NCBI GenBank assembly: GCA_008508345.1
Contig: QNGE01003530.1
Coordinates: forward strand, 1-64,000
From: Paragonimus westermani
Lineage: Eukaryota; Platyhelminthes; Trematoda; Plagiorchiida; Troglotrematidae
Length of the DNA: 64,000 nt
Direction of reading: 5' to 3'
The translations under genes were made by a program, and so were the position numbers. Positions within the stretch are counted from its first letter, which is position 1. Each line of letters starts with the position of its first letter. Under the pieces are notes generated by a model, which worked only from the letters and a program-made list of their open reading frames with translations, was not told the DNA's origin and did no database searches. This document shows, piece after piece, positions 47,136-59,892 of this stretch.

Positions 47136-47465
47136 CTGCAAGACAAACGGAATGAGCCAGTGAAAAAATTAGGCCGTGAATTTTGAGCCAGCAAAGAGCG
47201 ACTACATTTTGCCTGGAAACGTTAAAAAGAAGGTTACTTTGTGTCAACTCTCCAGACCGCTGGAACTTTCATAAGCATGGATATCGTGAGTCGAACTGCA
47301 CTACACTACCATGAACACCATATATCAAGCTCCGCCGTACTGTTCGGCACGCAGTAGGTTATTTACCTCGGTAGAGGTTACTAGATGGATATTTTAGCAG
47401 TCTGGTGTACCTCAATTTGTGAGCACCACAGTTTGAACGTAACTCACCTTTGGTCGCAGCCAGTG

Positions 47466-47625
47466 CACTCAGATAGATTTCCCTGCCAGTCTCTTTCAAA
47501 AAGAACTACTAGGTTTAGGTTTCTCTCTCGTTAAAACTCACTAGTAGCGCGTATTACTCTTATAATCACAGCTGAACCCCGACCACGCTTTCATGGAGCA
47601 GCCATCTCGACTGCGAAAATATACT
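47466..47625 (-). repeat. SINE A copy, decayed, reverse orientation
   Basis: The reverse complement keeps the body (TAAACCTAGTAGTTCTTTTTG) and a damaged B-box (GGGGTTCAGC). Repeat C follows directly. Confidence 0.55.
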
Positions 47626-47677
47626 GTTTTCTTAAACTTGTTGAACAAGTGTTTGGCCTGACTTAAAAGTCATAATA

Positions 47678-47752
47678 TTGGGATTATCGACTGAATTTGA
47701 CAGGTGCTACCGGTGTCTCTTAACGAGAAGATCGGACAGCCTGATCATTATT
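47678..47752 (+). repeat. Repeat C copy
   Basis: Shares GGATTATCGA, GTGTCTC and CCTGATCATTAT with the copy at 793-870. Confidence 0.5.
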
Positions 47753-48469
47753 CACAGACAAAAGTAGCTTAATGTTCAGGTTTGATCAACACAGATGTCT
47801 GCTAACTGTAGTTCAAATCTCGGTCATAATAGCGATCTGTACTACAGGAGAAATTCGGGTGTAACACTTTGTTCGACAAGGACAGACTGGAAAAATTTAT
47901 CTAAGTTTGAAGAGTGTGATCAAAAGTATGTTGTTCGAATTAAGATTAACCTATACCTTTCTCTGCCATGTATCACTGTACGGTCAACAGAAAAACGATG
48001 GATATGGAAGCAGATAAACTGACTGCATCCGGATGGTTTGGACCTCCAGCCTTGAAACCGTGTACAAATAGCTGAAATCGTTGAAATTGCCTTGACAACT
48101 CATCAATAATCAGTGAGTGATAGGTGCTTTTGAATGCAAATCTCATATTCTTTTTCACAAACCTCCAAGAGTGAGCATTACCCATGTCCGCTACTAAGAG
48201 GGGTCATCATATATGCATACATGAATAATTAAAGTAGTCGGGGGAGAAAAATGTTATGTACTGGACCGTCCATTATACCGCTTCCCGTCCACACCGGGAC
48301 CTTATACCAAACAAGTAAATGAGCGCCAGAATGAGATAGGTCTGCTACGCACTCTGTTCGCCTATCGGTCTGTCTTCGCCCGTCCTTCCCTTCAGCGTCA
48401 ACGATGCTGAAGTAATGGCTGTCCATATCTAGGTGTCGACTGAATGGATTCCCCAAATAGAGTTTCCAG

Positions 48470-49070
48470 CACAATTCATCACCATTGCCTTTTTACCAGA
48501 GTGATAGCTTCTTGATAATCCGTGCTGACCTCGTGACCTGTATCTGCGTCGTAGTGTTGTGATCTAGGGTCAGCTCGTGACATGGTTAATGGCGTTCACG
48601 CACGCCTGTGTGCAGCTTTTTGTCCGTCACTCCCACGTATTGTTGGTCACACGTGATCCATGGACTCGACTAGACCACACCAGACTTCTGTATGGTACTA
48701 TAGGTTACCTGGTGCTCATGAAGTGAACGCTGAACGGGGCTCTTAATTTGGTTGGAATCCTAGTGATTGGAATACCCTTTGTGTTGCTTCAGCTGTCCCA
48801 CAAAAGTCCGGCCTAGTCATTCTTGTCTTGTGTTCCGATTGGTCAGTTCTTATGGACTCTCTGATGGAAAGTTTTATTCAACAAATGAGATACCCATTGA
48901 ACAGCTTGAACAAATGGCCTCGTTCTTATCCTCTAGTTTTGGATAAGCTACAGTGATTGCCTGCACGTTTGAACGATGTGTAAAGACAGCTTTTATCGTG
49001 ACAGTCTGGTTGACCGTTGTCGAACTTGAGAATGACATCAGTTGTTGTCGGATTGAGATGGACGGTGTAG
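48470..49070 (-). mobile_element. Penelope-like element C fragment, degenerate
   Basis: Minus strand, RT end then endonuclease. RT: TVHLNPTTTDVILKFDN, then YTSFKRAGNHC, resembling 'yrKPT.Td.yL.f.s..p..hk...v.tl..Ra'. GIY-YIG: near 48700-48590, TCDQQYVGVTDKKLHTGVREH read in pieces, the 'YvGeT.r.L.tRl.EH' part. Stops and shifts throughout. It sits in an iGluR intron in the sense direction. Confidence 0.65.
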
Positions 49071-49164
49071 CGAGAAGGCGTCCAACGAAGCACAATCTTT
49101 ATTGTCCAAATCGCTAGTCACACCGGTTTACGTGCGTGACCGGTGCCTTCTATCGGAGGGTTTT

Positions 49165-49515
49165 ACGCTTGCCATTCCTCGTCTGTTTGTCCGATTTCGT
49201 TGCGCGATGGCTCGTCCGGCTGCTCGTGCTGTCCGCCATCCACCCAGTGTTGGCCTTGACCGTATTCCAACATCGTGTTGAGATGTTGCCCTAAATGTTG
49301 GAAAAACCACGCCTCCGATCTGGCCGTCTGTCGTATTTCGCTTGCCGTGCCTCGCCCGTTGGTCCGATCTAGTCGAGCGATGACTCATCCGGTCGCGCAC
49401 GTTGTCCTTGATCCGATCGCGGCAGGTTTTCGAACGTACCTCCTCCCCACGTTGAGGTATTCGGCCGAGCGTTCGAAAACTCGCACCCCCGACCTGGCAA
49501 TCCACCACAGACGGT
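49165..49515. repeat. GC-rich tandem duplication, 173-bp unit
   Basis: Two diverged copies, 49165-49337 and 49338-49515. Compare GTCCGATTTCGTTGCGCGAT at 49189 with GTCCGATCTAGTCGAGCGAT at 49362, and CGCTTGCC at 49166 and 49339. GC content is visibly higher than the flanks. Open frames of 134 (minus) and 80 codons (plus) run through it without a known domain. Confidence 0.7.
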
Positions 49516-50329
49516 AGATCCAATTTTGTCATCAGGTCTACTTATAACCAACACAGCGAGTGACGCTAAATGTGGATTCTTCTCTCCTCACGAGTAAAGA
49601 TTATTTGTCACTACGGTATTTAGACAATTTTGGAAGTGGGTACGTTAGGCCCGGGGTGAACTACTGAGTGTGTCATCCATACAGTGAAGACACCTTTTAG
49701 ATTTAAATGTCCGAACGGCTTCAGATTTGAAAAGCATTGAGACATCTGTAAGCAATTCCAAAATTCTGCAGCCTATTTTTGTGCCTCTTTTCTTTAGGTA
49801 TACCCTTTGTGTGATATGTTCTTGATTAAGCAGCATCACGACATGAAGTTATCAACCTAGGAGACGGTTTGAAACAGACCTGAAGTCCAAACAGTTAACG
49901 ACTCACTTGAAGTTAAATTTGTCCACCAAAATTTCCAAAAGGTCTATGGTCATCCCAGTGGCATTGACCAGCTGACCATTTTCTAAAACTTGACCACCCA
50001 TAATCAACGGTTCTTCCTAAAAGATAGATGAACAAAATATGGGATATCGATCATCAATCCAAATGTTTCTCAGAAAAATAAATCGAGTCGTTTTCGACTA
50101 AATTTCTTTGATTGAACTAATGAAATGTACAACCATATACGATGTTCAAAATGATTTATGGCCACCAGGAATCTAGGTGAGTCTTAGAAATTGTGGATGG
50201 TGATGCCTTAACTATAGCGAATTCTTTTGAGATAGTTTAAAAAGTTTCAGTGCATTGAAACGGTGTGAACCTACAATATCCTGTTCACTATCGAAAAAAT
50301 GAGGGCAAATGATCAAATCTGTCAGCACC

Positions 50330-51060
50330 GCTAAAGATGTGAATGTTATCAGCCACTATGTGATCTCTTCATGGATTTCGATGGCACGTTTTACCTCGTG
50401 CGCCATAAAACATTGTGGACGATGCTTGGTAAGCTTTGGTGTGCGGATAAGTTTCCTAATTTAACTAAAGTCGAATGTGCGAATACGAAAGTGCAGGTGT
50501 AGTCGTGTGGACCTAGCTCTGAAGATTTCGAAAGTGTTAGTGGTGTGCAGCAGGGACATGTTACTGTTCCGGCTCTATTTAGCCAATGTTTGAGCGTGAC
50601 ACTAACAGTAGTTCTTTAGTAATCGGCTGGCCATTTTCGGAAAGAATACTGCACGGATGGTCACCTGTTGAACGCTTGCTGTTTTCGTTCCTCAAGCCTG
50701 TTATAAAATTCATCCATTGTGAATCTTTGTTCACAGACTGCAACGTGCTGTTTACACCTAATGATGAACTGCATTGAATGGTCATGGTTTTCGTAACTAC
50801 GACAGAAGAGTTTTTCATGAATTTCCACATGGGTAACACGCTTCCTTTCTTTCAACCCTCTCCGAGTGGAGATGCTGCGTTTGAATCTGAAATCCACATC
50901 CATGGAAGAAATGTGAATACCCACGCAGAATTCTGATGTCAACAAATCTGCGCATGAACCACTGCGAGCTCGATTGACCAAGTCTATCGCGGCGTTCGGA
51001 TGTCTTAAGTGACAGGTCTGGAAGAACGGGGGCCTGAAGATGGATACAAAGCGTTGACCA
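50330..51060 (+). mobile_element. LINE reverse transcriptase fragment (Jockey/L1-like), degenerate
   Basis: Plus strand. LWTMLGKLWCADKFPNL near 50412-50462 (family 'lW..L.kfGcP.kf..li'), EDFESVSGVQQGHV near 50520-50560 ('f.v..GVkQGCvlaPtLF'), HCESLFTDCNVLF near 50720-50755 where the catalytic FADD has become FTDC, and LTKSIAAFGCLK near 50970-51010 ('isKAsaaFGrLr.rvW'). Stops and shifts present; inactive. Antisense to the iGluR gene in whose intron it lies. Confidence 0.75.
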
Positions 51061-51099
51061 TACTCATGCTATTTCTAGGAAGGCAGGCACAGTTAAAAG

Positions 51100-52020
51100 C
51101 AGTTGGCGACTTCTGTTGCTAGATTTATGTGTCAGCGGGACTGGGACCAGAGATCATGCAAACAACCACAGGCGTATATGCATGCGTAACCACATCAATG
51201 CGTTCGGTTGATGAGGAACAATATCGGTTTAAACCGTACATCTCGCCTGATCATTTCGAACACAGTTATTCGATTATTTCAGCTCGACATCCAGTATAGT
51301 GCCACACTAGCTCATGTATACTTTCTTGCCTGTAATACCTAACCTTACATTTATTGGTCTTCCTCTGAATTGACGACCCACGAAACCTTACTTATTGATG
51401 ACGGAAAACTGCGTGAAACTTGGTACATTTCAGTACTATTGACTAAAGCGTACCTTCAGTAGGTTCGCGAATGCTGGGTCCAGGTTCACAGTTATAAGTT
51501 GGACAAAATGCATCTTGGCCTACCATGAATCTTGAAAAAAGCCATCTTATGGTGTGGCCTCTTGAAGTATAACGGCAAAACCCATGAAATATACATATGA
51601 CCAGGTAACAGAGAACATTTGAATATTCACAAATTAAGGTGGAGTACTGTAAACACAAATCAGCAGTGCCCTGAGTTGCCAACTGAGACACCGCGTTCGG
51701 TTACGACTTAATCATAAGACAGTATCATCAGTGGTTTATATGCACTCAGTTAGTGATGCATGCACCGGGTGGGGACATTCGTATCCGTCTGTGAATAGGT
51801 ACCCCGAACTTGGCGAAAATGACAACACCCACTTTATCTGCATCGGCATCTGGGGACGTTCACGGCTTGTGTATACGGTACACAGTTCACTAGTGGACAG
51901 CCGTATGTTTATAATGTTGGAATGTCAGTTTGTTATGTTTAACCTTATCTGTTTACCAAATAGCACACTTCGTTAGAACAGGCTGATCAAACACATTCTC
52001 CATGACTGATAGGCAACGGT
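51100..52020. other. iGluR intron; no exon recognised
   Basis: Short frames only; the first part may be further decayed LINE sequence. Confidence 0.35.
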
Positions 52021-52024
52021 CAGC

Positions 52025-52150
52025 AGGTGACAGAACTCTAGTTTCCTCTTGTTTCAGTTTGTCACTAGTGTATACGTCCTTGCTACGGCTGGGAATAAAA
52101 CTCCAGACACCTACTCATATAGCAACCATGCCTACCATTGTACCATTGGT
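52025..52150 (-). repeat. SINE A, strongly decayed
   Basis: The reverse complement keeps GGAGTTTTATTCCCAGCC (damaged B-box), GTAGCAAGGA and AGAGGAAACTAGAGTTC. Confidence 0.4.
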
Positions 52151-52321
52151 CTCTCTCAAGGCACGCCTAAGTTATCGCATGTAAACATTTTTTCGAAAAA
52201 GGGTGACTGAAGGTCTACGGAAATAAAATAAATTGTGAATGACTTCCGATTTTTATTAAAAATGTCGCTCATGGAGATAATAGTTCCTCCTATTTAAGCT
52301 CAGAAAGAAGCCATGGTCTCG

Positions 52322-52385
52322 GGGTCAGCAATTGGAGTTACTCTGTTACTGTGTCCCTACAGAGGCGATCGGGGAATCTGGGTGC
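52322..52385 (+). repeat. Repeat C copy
   Basis: Shares CAATTGGAGT, TTACTGTGTC and GGCGATCGGG with the copy at 793-870. Confidence 0.45.
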
Positions 52386-52434
52386 TAGTCCCAAACACAT
52401 ATGGCTGAGCTGTTGCGTCTGGTTATTCAGTTGT

Positions 52435-52600
52435 GCCTAATGTGGAGTCAGTGGCGTAGTGGTCAACATGATTGTCTCACGAAACTACGACCGGAGTTAT
52501 AGATGTACATATAATCCCAACCGTGGCAAGGGTATGCCTTACTAATGAGGCTTAACAAAATCGAAACCCACCTCTGTTGCCTTTTTTCTTAAGGGGTTGA
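52435..52600 (+). repeat. SINE A copy, decayed
   Basis: TGTGGAGTCAGTGGCGTAGT (A-box area), a broken B-box, and CCGTGGCAAGGGTATG are recognisable. Confidence 0.6.
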
Positions 52601-52669
52601 CTAACGGGAACGCGTTAGTTGCACTTACGAGTACTGGTCAATTTATATAAGAAATCTCCTACCACTCAC

Positions 52670-52705
52670 CAGATTACAAATTGCCTTGAGAAATTAATCT
52701 GCAAA
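52670..52705 (-). CDS. iGluR candidate micro-exon: end of amino-terminal domain
   Basis: A 36-bp candidate exon: 1 base, 11 codons (LQINFSRQFVI), 2 bases, followed by a strong GTGAGT donor. Joined to the preceding exon it gives LKG then about 20 residues to VI, the same length as the 'LtGritF....rtdF.ldvi' strand pair of kainate-type receptors. The acceptor (AAAGGAAG) is poor. The call rests on phase, length and the donor. Confidence 0.35.
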
Positions 52706-53493
52706 CTTCCTTTGATATAGACACGACTGACCTAGGACATGTGATAAACAGCACCTCGACCTACATCTGTCTGAGTGGCCTTTAACAGAGGACGTTGACT
52801 TGTCCTACAGTTTTGGGCGCGTTTCCTTATGATTAGGAGCAATCAATAATAATTGCTATCAGTATAAGTACTGTTGCAGTTACAGATTTAGTGGTAGGTT
52901 CATTGTATTAGTGCCCGTCTCTTAAAGTGAAATAGTGCTGGAGCTCTGGTTAAACTGAGCAGGCACATTGTGGTCCCACAATGTGTTCGTCGAATGAGCT
53001 AATCCGAATGTATCGTTGTATAAAACTTAGCGCTGTCGGTTTTTTATATCAGTTTAATTTACCTCTGTTTCTTTGCAACTAGCTTCCTTCTGTGATTACA
53101 TACTGCTGGTCCGTCAAAAGACTCACTGAATGCCGATGAGTATCAGCCATGAATTCGATTAAAGTCAAGTGCTTCAAGTGTGGACAATTTTCGTGCCTTA
53201 TGAAGTAAACTCTGTACACTCTCTCGGTGACTGGTCTGAGCTTTGTACACCGCTTTCATTACGCGCAGCCGTTTTAACCACGATATTCCATTTGTAGAAG
53301 TTTGCAATTCGACATTCATCATTTAGGGTTGATTTGCGTTTTAGAATGACTAGTTAAGATGGCGTTGAATCGTACACTGTTAAGTGAGGTTTGTCCTGGC
53401 CAATCGGGTGTAGCCCCGGCTATAATAAAATGATGGGAAGAAATTTGGATCATTGAATCCCAATCAGCCAGTCAATCGCAACAGCGAGAAGAC

Positions 53494-53744
53494 AGGTGTT
53501 GTGAAATAAGTGGCATTCCCTTTAGTTTCATTGGCCGCCTATGCAAAATTGACTTAAAACCACTAAGCATACTACGGCTAGTTTGCAGTTGAGTGGATGA
53601 AGTGTTGCACGTCGAAGGGTCCTTAACGAGGCGGCGGTACGGATTAGTGCAATAATTTTGCGCGCGCAAATTTAGTGTCTGCTGTTTTGTCGCTAAAGCC
53701 CCCCCTACAGCCAGAGTCTTCGTGGCAACGTTAAGCAACATTGT
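53494..53744 (-). CDS. iGluR candidate exon: amino-terminal domain, last helices
   Basis: Begins after a TTCATTCTAG acceptor in phase 0. It reads TMLLNVATKTLAVGGALA, then a Cys-containing loop, then MLSGFKSILHRRPMKLKG. This parallels the family 'daalmYDAVhvv..A' helix, a variable Cys loop, the 'l...lk.v.f.GltG' helix and the start of the following strand. 83 codons plus two bases; the donor at 53493 (GTCTTC) is weak and was chosen because it fits the phase of the next candidate. One Cys in the loop would suit the conserved disulfide of this domain. Confidence 0.55.
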
Positions 53745-53759
53745 CTAGAATGAACTGAT

Positions 53760-56700
53760 AGGATTCATTTGCCGACCAGTCAGTTGGGTAGGCTTCACTA
53801 TTAGTTATGCTGGAATGTGTTGTTTTCCTACTAAGTCCTTTGGACATAGGATTTGATATTCACCGAGTAAACGCCGGTCCGTTGCCCCTGTAAATAAACT
53901 AATGAAGACGTAAGTAGCAAAATAAGCAGTGGTATGTAGTTTCGCTCAGATTCACTTCCTTGATGGATGTTAACAAACGCAATTGAACTGAAGGGCACAT
54001 TCGACAAAGAACTAGCGGAAATCGGTACCGAATTAAGTTACGTAAATAGAATCCCGGGAATGAACCTGTAGGAAATTTTGGGACATTGTGTGCACACTCG
54101 GCTCCACAGACTTTCATCAGCAATGGTTGTTAATATAATTCCATTCCACTCGAGTCAACGTATTGTCCACATAAATTTGGCAGTCTCGATTAAGCAGCGT
54201 CCTAACCAAACTTCATTTGCCGATAGTTACAAGTAAAATAGGCGTATTTAATTCGGTAAGTTGATTTATGCTAAAATGTAAGGAGTAGTATTCCATCTAA
54301 CTGCAGTGCGAGTAAAAGGTTTAATTATTGTTCGAATTCATTTTGAAAATAGTGCTTGATAAAAGGAGTACGTCAAATAAAATTCCGAATGGTATCAATA
54401 AGACGTCTTTTATGCAGTCAACCGTATCTTGGACACATCATAACTTAATGTTAGAGTTGATTGCGCTGAGTGGGTAGGTGGTGAGATTGATCAAAGTATC
54501 AACCTCCCGCAATGCTTGGATTAGGAGGCGAGCTTTATGGCCGAACGAAGCCTCGAAACAGGACACTTGGACCAGATTTCAAACGAAGAAATGAAGGATT
54601 ACTAACGTGTTAACGTGAGAGTGATTTACACAGAGATAATATACGCCGTGACACATCGACAAATGCAAGTACACCATTCACTACGGTACACAGCCATCTC
54701 GGATAGCACTTCTAACCAGTGACCTGAGTGATCACAAGGACCTCATTCAGACACCTACCCATTGCTCATTGGAGGAGTCAGGTTGTTCGTAGTTCGTGAC
54801 CACTTTGTTGCTCGACCATCACACGGTTTTACTCAATTGTTGGTGATCTCAGTATATATTGGCCGGTACGGCAAACGTTCAGCTAGTATGCAGACTACGT
54901 GACCCAAACACCGTAGGCTGTGCGACTTGATTAGTTGGTCAATTGACAGCCTATCCCAAGCGCTCCGGAATGTGAGCCAGCGTATGTATCAGCAACCACC
55001 GTCTAGTCAAGCATTTTGAAACATTCTCATCGAGTAGCACGTGGAAACTGGCCGTCAACAAAAACGGATTAACGTCCCCACCCACTTCCTTTTATATGAC
55101 CGGCGAAGTGTTGGTCACCAGGCTGCGCAGGTTTTCTCATTGAACCTATTCATCTCCACCTGAATTCGTTACTAGTCGTAAGTTTGCTTATCCTTCTTCT
55201 GAAATAATTGATCTTATTAAGAAACAATGCTGTAACTCATCACTTAAGTCGCTGTCTTGTTTTTGGGCCATCGCCGCAACTGGTCTTGGTATGATTCCAG
55301 ATTTATACTAAGCTTTTACAACACCTTCAGGATGTACTTAAAGTCAGAATATGATGGTTGACAACCATCCTTTTCTACAGCTTTCAAAATTGATTTTTGA
55401 ATGAACGAAATCACTCCTTGACTTATCGAGTACATCAATGTAGTACAGTTTAGTGGTAAGACTATGGGTCAAACATTGGACAAATCCGCACTGAGCCGGT
55501 TGCGGAACGTATCATTCACAAGCAACACAATCGGGTGTCCCCGGAATATCACCGTCCTTCGATTTGATGAAAACAAACAACTCTGAAAGACAGATACAGT
55601 CATTCAGATACTTCGCGAGCGTTTGTGGTAGCATGCATTCTGCTTGATGTCAATTCCACGGAATCACCTAATACGTAAGTACTGTCTTATCCGCACAGTC
55701 GCACTACTGCAAAGCAACTATGTCGGTCTTTCTTTCAAACGTTCACACTTAGAGGCCGCGGTGTGTTTTGTGTTCCTTGTGTTCTCCAGTGAACTGCGAT
55801 AGTGCATGTGGATTTCTCCAGGTTTAAGTACGCCCTTAATCTCATTTTCACCTAGTATTTTGACATCTGTAACTATCAGTTATTCATCTTAAGTATACTT
55901 AATTATATCTAAGCTTGTTTAAATGTGTAATATGATATGTATGACGGGCACGTGTAACACCCGAACACATTCACCAACACCCCCACACACACCCAGTAGA
56001 CTGTGATATGTACCATTTATCTAATCTTAATGTTCTGTTTAACTCGTCATAAATTCATATATAACCCCCACTTATTCCCATGTAATTCTAAAAGCCCGAT
56101 GAGAATTACCGAAAACAGCTGTTTGCATGATTGACTTCTTATATATTGAAGTGTCTAAATATATCTGTTAACCCTCGCTCTAGCCTACCTTTAGGCACTT
56201 GGAGCTCTTCAGCTTGCAATAAAGAGACAAAATACATCGCCACGTTTTTTGCACATACTCGTAGAACGTTGTAATGTGGCACCATTGAGGTAACCAAACT
56301 CTCTATCCATCGTAAGCTGGTACCTTTTTAACGATGTCCTGTTATTTATTTGTCGCTTAATTAACTTTCTGGACGGTTTTGCTGGACACACCGAACAATT
56401 TGGTCACAGAACTAGTATTAAGTGGTGTTGTGAGAATGTTCAATTTGTCATTCACTGGTAATCACTTTTTCATGGTTAGAAATATAGGTTCACTCCACCA
56501 GGTAGCCAGATTCCTGCTTACATACTGAATCAAGGCAAATAATCACTCATTGTGCGCAGACTGACGATGGGTAATTGACATGGACCTTTTAGCAGAGTAC
56601 GAACGCCGAAGAATCAGTGGGCAGTTAGCGTGATAAAAAGGTGGAGCAAATCTCATCCGGTCAGTTTCGTGTGTGCCTTTCTCGGTTTCTGCAACGCATC

Positions 56701-57960
56701 GTAACGACCTCGTTCAATTCTTGTCCTTAGTCAACCAAACACTTAACGCATGCTGTGAACTGCGACATGCTGACGGTATGAGCATTAGGTGCAAATCTGT
56801 CAGCATCTTCTGGGACCGAATAGTGTGCGTTCTACTTCTTTAAAATCTCATCTTTACACCACCGGCTAAATTGTACATGTTTATCAGTTGGTAACAGTAT
56901 CCAAAAGGATTGAGCTGACAGATTTCAGTAAAGCAAAGTGAATTGCGTGGAATCCATCAGACTTTAGTTTACGGACTACATGCGTGAATTCTACTGTCGC
57001 TGTTCCAAAAAGCGATGGCCAACGGCCGCGTGCTCAAAGTCCCGCAAACCGGTTGGTTGGCAACGAAAGAGATTAAGAAAAATGTATTTTGCACATCTAA
57101 GCCAATTTAGCTCGGTGAATAAAAAGCATTTCTCAAAAGTGAATGCAAATATCGATCACCCCCAGGATACTTAGAAAAGTTGTACTTTTTCTGGTCGCTG
57201 CAGGGTGATAGAGCATTTGTCTGCATGTGTGTAGAAGTCCATGATATCAGTTACTAATTCATGCCATTGTGAATTGCTATTGATGAGTCAAACACGTAGT
57301 ACTTGCAACTGTCCCTCCGGAAATGGAGTGACCACAGCTTACCAAACGAGTTGTTTCACATAAATCAACTTATCATGTGCTATACTTTTCTGGAATGATG
57401 TTTTAGTATGTGTGATACACGTTAACGAATGTGCAAACAAGTCAACTGCGTTTACATTCGTCGTGTATTTTCACACATCGTGCAACGGGTGTCTGACACT
57501 AAACAGCTCCATATTCTGTGCGTCTTCTGCAGTCACAGCGGTACTAAGTGTTTGTTTACAAAGGTCCAGTCGAGTAAAAAAGTACAGTTATGGAAAGATT
57601 AAAACGCATGACAGTTGTCTGGTGCCAGAACGTCACACGAGTAGCACCGTGACGATAGTCGTATGACCGTTACCTCCAAACCGTTCATTGTTACTATTTA
57701 GCCCTGACTACTCAGTCGCCGGCACCTCAAAGTTGTGAAATCCATAAGTTGTTTGCACTCTGGGAGTGGCCATGTACTATTCGTAAATGCACACTGTTCT
57801 GTATGCGTTCTAGTTTGCGCCGAGAACAGTCTTTCTGATAGAGCATGGCTCATAGCCGATAACACGCTGCCTTGCTCCTTTTACATATTTGCAGGCTACT
57901 GTCCCCACAAGAATCTATTACAATTTAAAGAACCGGGTGAGCTACATGGCAGTCAGCTTG
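53760..57960. other. iGluR intron; no exon recognised
   Basis: Short frames on both strands. I searched the minus strand for amino-terminal-domain exons by splice sites and found none convincing. Confidence 0.35.
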
Positions 57961-57967
57961 AACGCAC

Positions 57968-58081
57968 CTCGACATTAATCAGAGCGCGCTGCAATCCAAC
58001 TCTTGAGGACAGTACCATTAGTCCTGAAAGTCTCTCGCTTGTATTCAGATCAAAGACTGAATCACGCAGGTTTATTGCAAT
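57968..58081 (-). CDS. iGluR candidate exon: amino-terminal domain
   Basis: A 114-bp candidate exon (38 codons, phase 0/0), with acceptor GAATAG and donor GTGCGT. It reads IAINLRDSVFDLNTSERL then SGLMVLSSRVGLQ. This suits the region after the aromatic strand, where relatives have an acidic loop followed by a strand and a Val/Leu-rich segment. The acceptor lacks a clear pyrimidine tract. A 141-codon plus-strand frame overlaps the exon but ends in no recognisable protein. Confidence 0.45.
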
Positions 58082-59723
58082 CTATTCGATCTGGTTACTC
58101 GAATCAAATTATGACGTTTCGGGGAAACCGCTGACTGTGATTGGCGGTTTTATGCTATGAATCAGCCGGCAGGACAAGACTGTGGATGTCAAACGTTGAC
58201 ATGCATGTGCCTTTAAGGTTGGAAAGTCTGGTCAAGCACCGGCAGTCTAAACCTGACGTTCATTCACATCGCTACCGTTTGCTTTAAATTTGCACATGTT
58301 ACCAACCACCATCTGCTCGAGCCTCTTAAAGCATCTCCATCAAGAGTTCAACACAACTTATCATAGCAAGAAAACATTGGAGACAGATTAAGTAGGCTGA
58401 AGAAGTCCCCCCGTCCCCCGTGGTATTAAATTTAATCAGCCTAAGGATAAACGAGACAAAACCCATCTAATCGCACATAAAATAACAGTCACTCGAACGC
58501 CTGAAAGAGCATGGGAAGATAGATGGGAAATATTTGTCTACCTGTTTGCTTGCTTTTTGTCGTTATCAAAACCCGACCACTTGATCGTTTTTGAATCGGT
58601 CTTATTGAAATACATTTGTGATATTCCCGAGTTTAGTGTTTTGCTAGATCAGTCGGTGGCACAGTTAGCATACCTCATCTGTGGAAGTAAATAACAAACA
58701 CTGGTTGCTGTGGGCTTTCCGACAATTTGAAATAGTACGGTTAACAATTTCGCGGTAGAAGTGCTCCAACTCACTGCCACATGTCACCTCCTTTAGAAGC
58801 TTTCCTATTCTCTGCGTTGTGCAGCACTCTAAATGCGAAACTAGTTTGTCTGAGATCTCCCAACTGCATCTTGTAAAGTCGTTAACACACGGTGTCGTGG
58901 TTTACCGCCCGAAAACTTGTCACCTTGAGACGATGAACGTCCGCAGCCGATACGGTTACTGATTCAGCTAATCAAAGCATCGATACAAGTGCTTTACTTA
59001 TGTCACTGACGTATCCCAGATAATTGAAGGCTGCTCAACCGTACGAGATATTGTCATGGTTGGACTCAACCTGACTCAATGCTGAGAGTTGAACATCAGA
59101 AAGCACGAGGTAGAAGTGAAATCGATGCGATCAAAGCATCTTTTTACCAGGAATGGAGTAAATTACTTTTTAACCGTTTGCCTGACTTGTCCCTATACAA
59201 GAAAAATTGAAATGCGTTTCTCGCATACAAAACCTGAAATTTTTCTGACATGAATAAGTTTCCATTTTACAGCTCAACACATGGTAGTTGATTCTGGTAG
59301 CCGAATGTTAAACCATTTGAAATTTATTGTCACTTATCTTCGAATCTAGAAGACAACTGAAAGAGTTTGGTGTGTGTAAAAAGCACAGTGTCATTCTGTA
59401 TTATGAGCCAATACCTACAGTCCATTCACAGATCCCCAAAGAAACCGAACGTCTTACACAGTAAGCAGTGCAGCCATAGACTTGAGGAAAAGTGATCGGT
59501 CCCAAAGACCTACTCTGAACTCAGTCCATTTAATTGTGAGCCTCTATTTTGTCTGAAATATCACAATTTTTGCCACACAATATAGCTAAGATCATCGAAT
59601 GGCAACAAAAATATGCAACCTGAGTTCTCAAGCCAATGCCATGGCTGCTGTAGCACGACTTTGTCATTCAAGATGTCTAGCATAAGATTTTGTTCCAATC
59701 CCGTAGGGTAAAGGTCGCTCCAC

Positions 59724-59768
59724 TAAGTAGGCTGACATTATCCAATAAAAGTAGAAGCATAGCGGATG
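59724..59768 (-). CDS. iGluR exon: amino-terminal domain strand after GVVM
   Basis: A 15-codon exon, phase 0/0, after a good acceptor (CATTTGCAG). It reads HPLCFYFYWIMSAYL, the expected continuation of GVVM: relatives have an aromatic-rich 'teYyyifT..dL' strand at this point. The donor chosen, GTGGAG, is weak. The frame stays open for 17 further codons to a TGA, so the exon may run longer. Confidence 0.55.
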
Positions 59769-59892
59769 CTGCAAATGGAATGCTGCTATCAACGTGACTG
59801 ACAACACGGAACGAAAGTGGGAATATTGGAAACCTTTCTCTGCCATGATCCCATGAGAAAAGCTAACAGTTTCCTTGGTTCAGATCACTTAC

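Noticed and set aside
49128..49532. Minus-strand Arg-rich frame of 134 codons
   Set aside because: Runs through both units of a GC-rich tandem duplication; high GC removes stops, and the other strand is open too.
57735..58160. Plus-strand frame of 141 codons
   Set aside because: No domain or splice support, and it overlaps the phase-consistent iGluR candidate exon on the other strand.
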